The translations under genes and the position numbers were made by a program. A stretch of DNA of 64,000 nt, from the NCBI RefSeq assembly GCF_014836715.1, contig NZ_JACSQI010000004.1:248001-312000 (forward strand). Reading direction: 5' to 3'. Source of the DNA: Escherichia whittamii. GTDB lineage: Bacteria; Pseudomonadota; Gammaproteobacteria; Enterobacterales; Enterobacteriaceae. The notes below the pieces were generated by a model. The model ran no database searches. It saw only the letters and a program-made list of their open reading frames with translations, and had not been told where the DNA came from. Below are positions 38,952 to 47,150 of the stretch, piece after piece (positions within the stretch are counted from its first letter, which is position 1; each line of letters begins with the position of its first letter).

Positions 38952-39266
38952 ATGTTTAAAAAAGGGTTACTTGCTCTGACACTGGTGTTTTCACTGCCCG
39001 TGTTTGCCGCTGAACACTGGATAGATGTTCGTGTTCCAGAACAGTATCAGCAAGAGCACGTTCAGGGAGCCATCAATATTCCTCTGAAGGAAGTGAAAGA
39101 GCGCATAGCTACCGCAGTTCCGGATAAAAACGACACCGTGAAAGTATATTGCAACGCCGGACGTCAGTCAGGGCAAGCAAAAGAGATCCTCAACGAGATG
39201 GGATATACCCACGTTGAGAACGTCGGTGGCCTGAAAGACATCGAAATGCCGAAAATCAAAGGTTAA
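38952..39266 (+). CDS. pspE: Periplasmic thiosulfate sulfurtransferase PspE
   Basis: PspE is a single-domain rhodanese exported to the periplasm. The signal peptide is residues 1-19, cut before AEHW. The catalytic Cys67 lies in the active loop YCNAGRQSGQ. It transfers sulfur from thiosulfate to thiol acceptors, and YcjW has been reported to control H2S production through it. The precursor is 104 residues, matching E. coli. It closes the psp operon before a terminator. Confidence 0.97.
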   Translation: MFKKGLLALTLVFSLPVFAAEHWIDVRVPEQYQQEHVQGAINIPLKEVKERIATAVPDKNDTVKVYCNAGRQSGQAKEILNEMGYTHVENVGGLKDIEMPKIKG

Positions 39267-39282
39267 AAGAATTCACAACAGG

Positions 39283-39310
39283 CGGCGCTTAGGCGCCGTT
39301 TTCTTTTTCT
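39283..39310 (+). terminator. Intrinsic terminator after pspE
   Basis: CGGCGC (39283-39288) pairs with GCGCCG (39293-39298) around TTAG, followed by TTTTCTTTTTCT. Confidence 0.88.
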
Positions 39311-39415
39311 GTCACACCTTATTTACATCCCCATTGATTATTTGCGTCAGCTCACAAATACGCTTTTTCCTTGAGAAAAATTGATTTCATGCGTGATTAA
39401 AACCCATGTGCTCAA

Positions 39416-39444
39416 TTGACAGTTTATTTTCTGCGGAGTAGTCT
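39416..39444 (+). promoter_or_regulatory. Sigma-70 promoter of the ycj operon
   Basis: A consensus TTGACA (39416-39421) and TAGTCT (39439-39444) are 17 bases apart, 36 bases before ycjM. Transcription would start at about 39451, just before the YcjW-type operator. Confidence 0.65.
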
Positions 39445-39453
39445 TTTGTTTCA

Positions 39454-39467
39454 TGGGACCGCTACCA
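39454..39467. promoter_or_regulatory. Candidate YcjW operator at the ycjM promoter
   Basis: TGGGACCGCTACCA is an imperfect palindrome around a central CG, the form expected for a LacI-family operator. It lies at about +4 of the predicted transcript. Seventeen bases (39453-39469) recur exactly at 49380-49396. Confidence 0.65.
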
Positions 39468-39479
39468 CGGAAAGGCAAC

Positions 39480-41159
39480 ATGAAGCAGAAAATTACGGAT
39501 TACCTGGGCGAAATTTACGGTGGAACATTTACCGCAACGCATTTACAGAAACTTGTAACACGTCTTGATAGTGCGCAACGATTAATTACACAGCGATGTA
39601 AAAAACACTGGGATGAAAGTGATGTTGTGTTAATTACCTATGCCGATCAATTTCACAGTAATGGTTTAAAACCACTGCCAACATTTAATCAGTTTTACCA
39701 TGAATGGCTACAAGGCATTTTTTCTCATGTTCATTTATTACCATTTTATCCATGGTCATCTGATGATGGATTTTCGGTGATTGATTATCATCAGGTCGCC
39801 AGTGAAGCAGGGGAGTGGCAGGATATTCAGCAGCTCGGCGAATGCAGCCATTTAATGTTTGATTTTGTCTGTAACCATATGTCGGCAAAAAGTGAATGGT
39901 TTAAAAACTATTTACAACAGCAACCGGGTTTTGAAGATTTCTTTATTGCCGTTGACCCGCAAACCGATCTCAGTGCAGTGACTCGCCCACGTGCGTTACC
40001 GTTATTAACGCCATTTCAGATGAGCGATAATTCAACACGCCATTTATGGACCACCTTTAGCGACGATCAAATTGACCTCAATTACCGTAGCCCCGACGTG
40101 TTGCTGGCGATGGTGGATGTTTTGCTTTGCTACCTTGAAAAGGGCGCGGAATATGTCCGACTGGATGCCGTTGGCTTTATGTGGAAAGAGCCGGGAACAA
40201 GCTGCATCCATCTGGAAAAAACGCATCAGATAATCAAACTGTTACGGGCAATTATTGATGACGTTGCGCCGGGTACTGTGATCATTACCGAGACAAATGT
40301 TCCGCACAAAGACAACATTGCTTACTTTGGCAACGGCGATGACGAAGCGCATATGGTGTATCAGTTCTCGCTGCCGCCGCTGGTGCTGCATGCGGTGCAA
40401 AAACAGAATGTTGAAGCGCTATGTGCGTGGGCGCAAAACTTGACGTTGCCTTCCAGTAACACCACCTGGTTTAACTTCCTTGCGTCACACGATGGTATCG
40501 GGCTTAATCCACTGCGTGGCTTGTTGCCAGAGAGCGAAATAGTGCAACTGGTAGAAGCCTTACAGCAGGAAGGTGCGTTAGTAAACTGGAAAAACAATCC
40601 CGACGGTACACGCAGCCCCTATGAAATGAATGTCACCTATATGGATGCGTTAAGTCGCCGCGAGTGTAGCGACGAAGAACGGTGCGCCAGGTTTATTCTT
40701 GCTCATGCGATTTTATTAAGTTTCCCCGGCGTACCAGCGATATATATTCAAAGTATTCTGGGTTCACGTAATGATTATGCAGGTGTCGAAAAACTGGGGT
40801 ATAACCGTGCGATTAATCGTAAAAAATACACCAGTGAAGAGATTGCGGCAGAACTGAACAATAATGCGACATTAAGGCACTCAGTATATCATGAGTTATC
40901 GCATTTAATTACGCTTCGTCGCAGCAATAAAGAGTTTCATCCGGATAATAATTTTTCCATCGATACGGTTAATTCATTTGTAATGCGAATTCAAAGAAGC
41001 AATGCAGATGGTGATTGTCTGACGGGATTATTTAATGTCAGTGAAAATATTCAGCATATAAATGTTATTAACCTGCACGGTCGGGATCTGATTAGTGAAG
41101 TCGATATTTTGGGTAATGAAATAACGCTGCGTCCCTGGCAGGTTATGTGGATTAAATAA
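39480..41159 (+). CDS. ycjM: Glucosylglycerate phosphorylase YcjM (GH13)
   Basis: YcjM is a GH13 sucrose-phosphorylase relative assigned to phosphorolysis of 2-O-alpha-glucosylglycerate, giving glucose 1-phosphate and glycerate. The 559 residues show the GH13 order: FDFVCNHMSAKS, then YVRLDAVGFMWKEPGT with the nucleophile Asp, IITETNVPH with the acid/base Glu and FLASHDGIGLNP. I start at MKQKITDYL, ten codons into the longest frame. It is more diverged from K-12 than its neighbours. First gene of the YcjW-controlled cluster. Confidence 0.93.
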   Translation: MKQKITDYLGEIYGGTFTATHLQKLVTRLDSAQRLITQRCKKHWDESDVVLITYADQFHSNGLKPLPTFNQFYHEWLQGIFSHVHLLPFYPWSSDDGFSVIDYHQVASEAGEWQDIQQLGECSHLMFDFVCNHMSAKSEWFKNYLQQQPGFEDFFIAVDPQTDLSAVTRPRALPLLTPFQMSDNSTRHLWTTFSDDQIDLNYRSPDVLLAMVDVLLCYLEKGAEYVRLDAVGFMWKEPGTSCIHLEKTHQIIKLLRAIIDDVAPGTVIITETNVPHKDNIAYFGNGDDEAHMVYQFSLPPLVLHAVQKQNVEALCAWAQNLTLPSSNTTWFNFLASHDGIGLNPLRGLLPESEIVQLVEALQQEGALVNWKNNPDGTRSPYEMNVTYMDALSRRECSDEERCARFILAHAILLSFPGVPAIYIQSILGSRNDYAGVEKLGYNRAINRKKYTSEEIAAELNNNATLRHSVYHELSHLITLRRSNKEFHPDNNFSIDTVNSFVMRIQRSNADGDCLTGLFNVSENIQHINVINLHGRDLISEVDILGNEITLRPWQVMWIK

Positions 41160-41172
41160 AAAGGAACATCTC

Positions 41173-42465
41173 ATGATTAAATCAAAAATCGTGCTGTTAT
41201 CAGCACTGGTTTCCTGCGCCCTGATTTCAGGTTGTAAAGAAGAAAATAAAAATCATGTCTCCATCGAATTTATGCATTCTTCGGTGGAGCAGGAGCGCCA
41301 GGCCGTTATCAGTAAATTGATTGCCCGTTTTGAAAAAGAAAACCCAGGCATCACAGTTAAACAGGTGCCGGTGGAAGAAGATGCCTATAACACCAAAGTG
41401 ATTACCCTTTCACGTAGCGGCTCGCTGCCGGAAGTGATCGAAACCAGCCATGACTACGCCAAAGTCATGGATAAAGAACAACTTATCGATCGCAAAGCGG
41501 TTGCTACGGTCATCAGTAATGTCGGTGAAGGCGCGTTCTATGACGGTGTTCTGCGGATTGTGCGCACCGAAGATGGCAGCGCATGGACCGGTGTTCCAGT
41601 CAGCGCATGGATAGGCGGTATCTGGTATCGCAAAGATGTGCTGGCTAAGGCGGGGCTGGAAGAGCCGAAAAACTGGCAACAGTTGCTGGACGTCGCACAG
41701 AAACTGAATGACCCGGCGAATAAAAAATACGGCATTGCACTACCTACAGCAGAAAGCGTGCTGACAGAACAATCTTTCTCCCAGTTTGCGTTATCCAATC
41801 AGGCCAACGTTTTTAATGCCGAAGGCAAAATTACCCTTGATACGCCAGAGATGATGCAGTCACTGACCTATTACCGCGATCTCGCCGCCAACACCATGCC
41901 GGGGTCCAACGACATTATGGAAGTGAAAGATGCCTTTATGAACGGCACTGCGCCGATGGCGATTTACTCCACCTATATCCTTCCGGCTGTAATTAAAGAA
42001 GGCGACCCGAAAAATGTTGGTTTCGTTGTACCAACCGAGAAAAACTCTGCGGTCTACGGCATGTTGACCTCGCTGACCATTACCGCTGGGCAAAAGACCG
42101 AAGAGACGGAAGCAGCAGAAAAATTCGTCACCTTTATGGAGCAGGCGGACAACATTGCCGACTGGGTAATGATGTCGCCAGGTGCGGCGCTACCGGTGAA
42201 CAAAGCGGTTGTGACTACCGCCACGTGGAAAGACCACGACGTTATCAAGGCGCTGGGAGAATTGCCGAATCAATTAATCAGCGAACTGCCGAATATTCAG
42301 GTCTTTGGCGCAGTAGGGGATAAAAACTTTACCCGCATGGGCGATGTGACGGGGTCTGGCGTAGTCAGTTCAATGGTGCATAACGTCACCGTGGGCAAAG
42401 CCGATCTCGCTACCACGCTGCAAACGAGCCAGAAAAAGCTGGATGAGCTGGTCGAACAGCACTAA
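41173..42465 (+). CDS. ycjN: Sugar ABC transporter substrate-binding lipoprotein YcjN
   Basis: A family-1 extracellular solute-binding protein (430 residues) that should capture the cluster's sugar in the periplasm. The N-terminus is a lipoprotein signal with lipobox ISGC and Cys21, which would tether it to a membrane, unusual for a Gram-negative binding protein. The carbohydrate-binding fold is visible in VSIEFMHSSVEQERQAV and GVPVSAWIGGIWYRKD. It works with YcjO, YcjP and probably YcjV. Confidence 0.94.
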   Translation: MIKSKIVLLSALVSCALISGCKEENKNHVSIEFMHSSVEQERQAVISKLIARFEKENPGITVKQVPVEEDAYNTKVITLSRSGSLPEVIETSHDYAKVMDKEQLIDRKAVATVISNVGEGAFYDGVLRIVRTEDGSAWTGVPVSAWIGGIWYRKDVLAKAGLEEPKNWQQLLDVAQKLNDPANKKYGIALPTAESVLTEQSFSQFALSNQANVFNAEGKITLDTPEMMQSLTYYRDLAANTMPGSNDIMEVKDAFMNGTAPMAIYSTYILPAVIKEGDPKNVGFVVPTEKNSAVYGMLTSLTITAGQKTEETEAAEKFVTFMEQADNIADWVMMSPGAALPVNKAVVTTATWKDHDVIKALGELPNQLISELPNIQVFGAVGDKNFTRMGDVTGSGVVSSMVHNVTVGKADLATTLQTSQKKLDELVEQH

Positions 42466-42485
42466 ACCCAGGACAGGAATCCGCA

Positions 42486-43367
42486 ATGAACAGGCTTTTT
42501 TCAGGTCGTTCCGATATGCCCTTTGCGCTGCTGCTTCTCGCGCCCAGCTTATTGCTGCTGGGCGGTCTGGTGGCGTGGCCGATGGTGTCGAATATCGAAA
42601 TCAGTTTTTTACGTCTGCCGCTTAATCCCAACATCGAGGCAACGTTTGTTGGCGTGAGCAACTATGTGCGTATTCTCTCCGATCCCGGCTTCTGGCATTC
42701 GCTGTGGATGACGGTCTGGTATACCGCGCTGGTTGTGGCAGGTAGCACCGTGCTCGGGCTGGCGGTGGCGATGTTTTTCAATCGCGAGTTCCGTCTGCGC
42801 AAAACCGCGCGTTCGCTGGTGATCCTCTCCTACGTCACGCCGTCCATTTCGTTGGTGTTCGCCTGGAAATACATGTTCAACAACGGCTACGGCATTGTGA
42901 ACTACCTCGGCGTCGATCTCCTGCATCTCTATGAGCAGGCGCCGCTGTGGTTCGATAATCCGGGCAGTAGCTTTGTGCTGGTGGTGCTGTTCGCCATCTG
43001 GCGCTACTTCCCGTATGCCTTTATCTCGTTTCTGGCGATTTTGCAGACCATCGATAAATCGCTGTACGAAGCGGCAGAGATGGATGGCGCCAATGCCTGG
43101 CAACGGTTTCGCATTGTCACGCTGCCCGCAATTATGCCGGTCCTGGCGACGGTGGTGACTCTGCGCACCATCTGGATGTTCTACATGTTCGCGGATGTTT
43201 ATCTGCTGACCACTAAGGTCGATATTCTCGGCGTTTATCTCTACAAAACCGCCTTTGCCTTTAATGACTTAGGCAAAGCGGCGGCGATCTCGGTGGTGCT
43301 CTTCATCATTATTTTCGCTGTCATTCTGCTGACCAGGAAACGGGTGAACCTCAATGGCAACAAATAA
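42486..43367 (+). CDS. ycjO: Sugar ABC transporter permease YcjO
   Basis: A 293-residue permease of the MalF type. Six hydrophobic helices are predictable. The EAA coupling loop is YEAAEMDGANAWQRFRIVTLPAI. It overlaps the start of ycjP by 14 bases, as expected for the two halves of one membrane channel. It pairs with YcjP and takes up the sugar bound by YcjN. Confidence 0.95.
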   Translation: MNRLFSGRSDMPFALLLLAPSLLLLGGLVAWPMVSNIEISFLRLPLNPNIEATFVGVSNYVRILSDPGFWHSLWMTVWYTALVVAGSTVLGLAVAMFFNREFRLRKTARSLVILSYVTPSISLVFAWKYMFNNGYGIVNYLGVDLLHLYEQAPLWFDNPGSSFVLVVLFAIWRYFPYAFISFLAILQTIDKSLYEAAEMDGANAWQRFRIVTLPAIMPVLATVVTLRTIWMFYMFADVYLLTTKVDILGVYLYKTAFAFNDLGKAAAISVVLFIIIFAVILLTRKRVNLNGNK

Positions 43368-44196
43368 ACGCACACTCAGTCGTATCGGTTTTTACTGCGG
43401 GCTGGCGCTGTTTCTCATCATCACGCTGTTTCCGTTTTTTGTGATGCTGATGACGTCGTTCAAGAGCGCGAAAGAGGCGATCTCGCTGCATCCTACGCTG
43501 CTGCCGCAGCAGTGGACGCTGGAGCATTACGTCGACATTTTTAATCCGGTGATTTTCCCGTTTGTCGACTACTTCCGTAACAGCATGGTGGTGTCGGTGG
43601 CTTCGTCGGTGGTGGCGGTATTTCTCGGCATTCTCGGAGCTTACGCGCTTTCCCGCCTGCGTTTTAAAGGGCGGATGACCATCAACGCCAGCTTTTACAC
43701 GGTGTATATGTTTTCCGGCATTTTGCTGGTGGTGCCGCTGTTCAAAATCATCACCGCGCTTGGTATTTACGACACCGAGATGGCACTCATCATCACCATG
43801 GTGACGCAAACCCTGCCCACAGCCGTGTTTATGCTGAAAAGCTACTTCGACACCATCCCTGACGAGATTGAAGAAGCGGCGATGATGGATGGCCTCAACC
43901 GTCTGCAAATCATCTTCCGCATCACCGTGCCGTTGGCGATGTCCGGGCTGATATCCGTGTTCGTCTACTGCTTTATGGTGGCGTGGAACGACTATCTGTT
44001 TGCATCGATTTTCCTCTCCAGCGCCAGCAACTTCACCTTACCGGTGGGCCTGAACGCGCTGTTCAGTACGCCTGATTACATCTGGGGACGGATGATGGCT
44101 GCCTCGCTGGTGACCGCATTGCCGGTGGTGATTATGTATGCGCTTTCAGAACGTTTTATTAAGAGTGGTTTGACCGCCGGTGGCGTGAAGGGCTAA
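43354..44196 (+). CDS. ycjP: Sugar ABC transporter permease YcjP
   Basis: A 280-residue permease of the MalG type, partner of YcjO. The EAA loop reads EEAAMMDGLNRLQIIFRITVPLA. Five to six hydrophobic helices. Its start lies inside the ycjO 3' end, suggesting coupled translation. Confidence 0.95.
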   Translation: MATNKRTLSRIGFYCGLALFLIITLFPFFVMLMTSFKSAKEAISLHPTLLPQQWTLEHYVDIFNPVIFPFVDYFRNSMVVSVASSVVAVFLGILGAYALSRLRFKGRMTINASFYTVYMFSGILLVVPLFKIITALGIYDTEMALIITMVTQTLPTAVFMLKSYFDTIPDEIEEAAMMDGLNRLQIIFRITVPLAMSGLISVFVYCFMVAWNDYLFASIFLSSASNFTLPVGLNALFSTPDYIWGRMMAASLVTALPVVIMYALSERFIKSGLTAGGVKG

Positions 44197-44226
44197 AGCG
44201 GCCAGTTTCTTAACAAGGAGTTTTAA

Positions 44227-45279
44227 ATGAAAAAGTTAGTAGCCACAGCACCGCGCGTTGCTGCGTTGGTTGAGTATGAAGATCGGGCGATTTCAGCCAA
44301 TGAAGTGAAGATTCGCGTGCGTTTCGGCGCGCCGAAGCACGGGACGGAAGTGGTCGATTTTCGCGCCGCCAGCCCGTTTATCGATGAAGACTTTAATGGC
44401 GAATGGCAGATGTTCACCCCGCGTCCGGCAGATGCGCCGCGCGGCATTGAATTCGGTAAGTTCCAGCTTGGCAATATGGTTGTGGGCGACATTATTGAAT
44501 GCGGCAGCGACGTTACCGACTACGCGGTGGGCGACAGCGTATGCGGTTATGGTCCGCTTTCCGAAACGGTCATCTTTAACGCGGTGAATAACTACAAACT
44601 GCGCAAGATGCCGACAGGTAGCTCGTGGAAAAACGCCGTTTGCTATGACCCGGCGCAGTTTGCCATGAGCGGTGTGCGCGATGCCAATGTGCGCGTGGGT
44701 GACTTTGTAGTGGTAGTGGGCCTTGGCGCGATCGGTCAAATTGCCATTCAACTGGCAAAACGTGCTGGCGCTTCGGTGGTGATTGGCGTCGATCCTATCG
44801 CTCATCGCTGTGATATCGCTCGTCGCCACGGCGCGGATTTCTGCCTTAACCCCATCGGCACTGACGTAGGTAAAGAGATTAAAACGCTGACCGGAAAGCA
44901 GGGTGCCGATGTGATTATCGAAACCAGCGGCTACGCCGACGCGCTGCAATCGGCGCTGCGTGGCCTGGCCTACGGCGGCACCATCTCTTATGTCGCGTTT
45001 GCCAAACCGTTTGCAGAAGGTTTTAACCTGGGACGCGAAGCGCATTTCAATAACGCCAAAATTGTCTTCTCGCGCGCGTGCAGCGAACCGAACCCGGATT
45101 ATCCACGCTGGAGTCGCAAGCGTATCGAAGAAACCTGCTGGGAATTGCTGATGAACGGTTATCTCAATTGTGAAGATTTAATCGACCCGGTGGTGACCTT
45201 TGCCAACAGCCCGGAAAGCTACATGCAGTATGTCGACCAGCATCCGGAACAGAGCATCAAAATGGGCGTCACGTTTTAA
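44227..45279 (+). CDS. ycjQ: Medium-chain dehydrogenase YcjQ (3-keto-guloside reductase)
   Basis: YcjQ is an alcohol-dehydrogenase-superfamily enzyme (350 residues). Biochemical work on the E. coli ycjQRS cluster assigns it to NAD-linked interconversion of gulosides and their 3-keto forms. The Rossmann nucleotide site is GLGAIGQIAIQLAKRAGA (about 160-177), followed by an Asp (GVDP) that favours NAD(H). AAGGAG precedes the start. It acts with YcjR and YcjS to turn D-gulosides into D-glucosides. Confidence 0.93.
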   Translation: MKKLVATAPRVAALVEYEDRAISANEVKIRVRFGAPKHGTEVVDFRAASPFIDEDFNGEWQMFTPRPADAPRGIEFGKFQLGNMVVGDIIECGSDVTDYAVGDSVCGYGPLSETVIFNAVNNYKLRKMPTGSSWKNAVCYDPAQFAMSGVRDANVRVGDFVVVVGLGAIGQIAIQLAKRAGASVVIGVDPIAHRCDIARRHGADFCLNPIGTDVGKEIKTLTGKQGADVIIETSGYADALQSALRGLAYGGTISYVAFAKPFAEGFNLGREAHFNNAKIVFSRACSEPNPDYPRWSRKRIEETCWELLMNGYLNCEDLIDPVVTFANSPESYMQYVDQHPEQSIKMGVTF

Positions 45280-45296
45280 TTCTAAGGACTGGAAAA

Positions 45297-46085
45297 ATGA
45301 AAATAGGCACACAGAATCAGGCGTTCTTCCCGGAAAATATCCGCGAGAAATTTCGTTATATCAAAGAGATGGGCTTCGATGGTTTTGAGATTGACGGCAA
45401 ACTGCTGGTTAATAATATCGATGAAGTCAAAGCTGCAATTAAAGAAACCGGTTTACCAGTGACCACCGCCTGCGGCGGCTATGACGGCTGGATTGGCGAC
45501 TTTATCGAAGAGCGTCGTCTTAATGGCTTAAAGCAGATCGAGCGCATTCTCGAAGCGCTGGCAGAAGTGGGCGGTAAAGGTATCGTCGTGCCAGCTGCGT
45601 GGGGCATGTTTACCTTCCGCTTACCGCCGATGACCTCGCCGCGCAGCCTGGACGGCGATCGTAAAATGGTGAGTGATTCCCTGCGCGTACTGGAACAGGT
45701 GGCCGCGCGTACTGGAACGGTGGTTTATCTCGAACCGTTAAACCGCTATCAGGATCACATGATCAATACCCTCGCCGATGCTCGTCGTTACATCGTCGAA
45801 AACAATCTTAAACATGTACAGATTATCGGCGATTTCTATCACATGAATATCGAAGAAGATAATCTGGCGCAGGCGCTGCACGACAACCGCGATCTCCTTG
45901 GACATGTGCATATTGCAGATAACCATCGCTACCAGCCGGGCAGCGGCACCCTCGATTTCCACGCGCTGTTTGAACAGCTGCGCGCCGACAACTATCAGGG
46001 CTATGTGGTGTATGAAGGGCGCATCCGGGCAGAAGATCCGGCCCAGGCGTACCGTGATTCTTTGACCTGGTTGCGTACCTGCTAA
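45297..46085 (+). CDS. ycjR: 3-keto-sugar C4 epimerase YcjR
   Basis: YcjR is a xylose-isomerase-like TIM-barrel protein (262 residues) shown in E. coli to epimerise C4 between 3-keto-guloside and 3-keto-glucoside. The metal ligands known for this family fall at Glu146 (VYLEPLNR), Asp179 (IGDFYHMN), His205 (GHVHIADN) and Glu240 (VVYEGR), all intact. It lies between the two dehydrogenases that make and use its substrate. Confidence 0.95.
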   Translation: MKIGTQNQAFFPENIREKFRYIKEMGFDGFEIDGKLLVNNIDEVKAAIKETGLPVTTACGGYDGWIGDFIEERRLNGLKQIERILEALAEVGGKGIVVPAAWGMFTFRLPPMTSPRSLDGDRKMVSDSLRVLEQVAARTGTVVYLEPLNRYQDHMINTLADARRYIVENNLKHVQIIGDFYHMNIEEDNLAQALHDNRDLLGHVHIADNHRYQPGSGTLDFHALFEQLRADNYQGYVVYEGRIRAEDPAQAYRDSLTWLRTC

Positions 46086-46094
46086 GAGGTCTTT

Positions 46095-47150
46095 GTGAAA
46101 AGTGCAATGACAAGCTCTCCGCTGCGGGTCGCGATAATAGGCGCGGGTCAGGTGGCGGATAAAGTTCATGCTTCGTACTACTGCACCCGCAACGATCTGG
46201 AACTGGTGGCTGTCTGTGACAGTCGCCTCTCCCAGGCGCAGGCGCTGGCAGAAAAATACGGTAATGCATCCGTGTGGGACGATCCGCAAGCGATGCTGCT
46301 GGCGGTGAAACCCGACGTGGTTAGCGTCTGCTCACCTAACCGTTTTCACTATCAACATACCCTGATGGCGCTGGAAGCGGGCTGCCACGTGATGTGCGAG
46401 AAACCGCCTGCCATGACGCCGGAACAGGCGCGGGAGATGTGCGATACCGCGCGCAAACAGGGCAAGGTGCTGGCATATGATTTTCACCATCGTTTTGCTC
46501 TCGACACACAACAACTGCGCGAACAGGTGACTAATGGCGTGCTGGGGGAAATCTACGTCACTACCGCTCGCGCCCTGCGTCGCTGCGGCGTTCCCGGCTG
46601 GGGCGTCTTTACCAATAAAGAACTGCAAGGCGGCGGCCCGCTGATCGACATCGGCATTCACATGCTGGATGCGGCGATGTACGTGCTGGGCTTTCCGGCG
46701 GTGAAAAGCGTCACTGCGCATAGCTTTCAAAAGATCGGCACGCAAAAGAGCTGTGGTCAATTTGGCGAGTGGGACCCGGCAACTTATAGCGTCGAAGATT
46801 CGCTGTTTGGCACTATCGAGTTTCATAACGGCGGCATTCTGTGGCTGGAAACGTCATTTGCACTCAACATCCGCGAACAGTCGATTATGAATGTCAGCTT
46901 TTGCGGTGATAAAGCCGGGGCGACGCTATTTCCGGCACATATCTATACCGATAATAACGGCGAGTTGATGACGCTGATGCAGCGGGAAATCGCAGACAAC
47001 AACCGCCATCTGCGTAGCATGGAAGCCTTTATCAACCACGTACAGGGAAAGCCCGTGATGATTGCTGACGCCGAGCAGGGATACATCATCCAGCAACTGG
47101 TGGCGGCGTTGTATCAATCCGCAGAAACAGGGACGCGAGTGGAATTATGA
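46095..47150 (+). CDS. ycjS: Gfo/Idh/MocA dehydrogenase YcjS (glucoside 3-dehydrogenase)
   Basis: YcjS (351 residues) oxidises or reduces C3 of D-glucosides with NAD. The N-terminal Rossmann site is VAIIGAGQVADKVHA and the catalytic EKP motif is present in CEKPPAMT. It starts with GTG at 46095 after AGAGG, giving the E. coli length; an ATG four codons later is the alternative. Its stop overlaps the ycjT start. Confidence 0.94.
   Translation: MKSAMTSSPLRVAIIGAGQVADKVHASYYCTRNDLELVAVCDSRLSQAQALAEKYGNASVWDDPQAMLLAVKPDVVSVCSPNRFHYQHTLMALEAGCHVMCEKPPAMTPEQAREMCDTARKQGKVLAYDFHHRFALDTQQLREQVTNGVLGEIYVTTARALRRCGVPGWGVFTNKELQGGGPLIDIGIHMLDAAMYVLGFPAVKSVTAHSFQKIGTQKSCGQFGEWDPATYSVEDSLFGTIEFHNGGILWLETSFALNIREQSIMNVSFCGDKAGATLFPAHIYTDNNGELMTLMQREIADNNRHLRSMEAFINHVQGKPVMIADAEQGYIIQQLVAALYQSAETGTRVEL

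Noticed and set aside
43351-43908. 185-codon minus-strand frame opposite ycjP
   Set aside because: His/Gln/Arg-rich shadow of a membrane-protein gene; no start signal.
44293-45045. 250-codon open frame on the minus strand opposite ycjQ
   Set aside because: It lies wholly antisense to a well-supported dehydrogenase, its His- and Arg-rich composition is typical of a reverse-strand shadow, and it has no ribosome site or recognisable domain.
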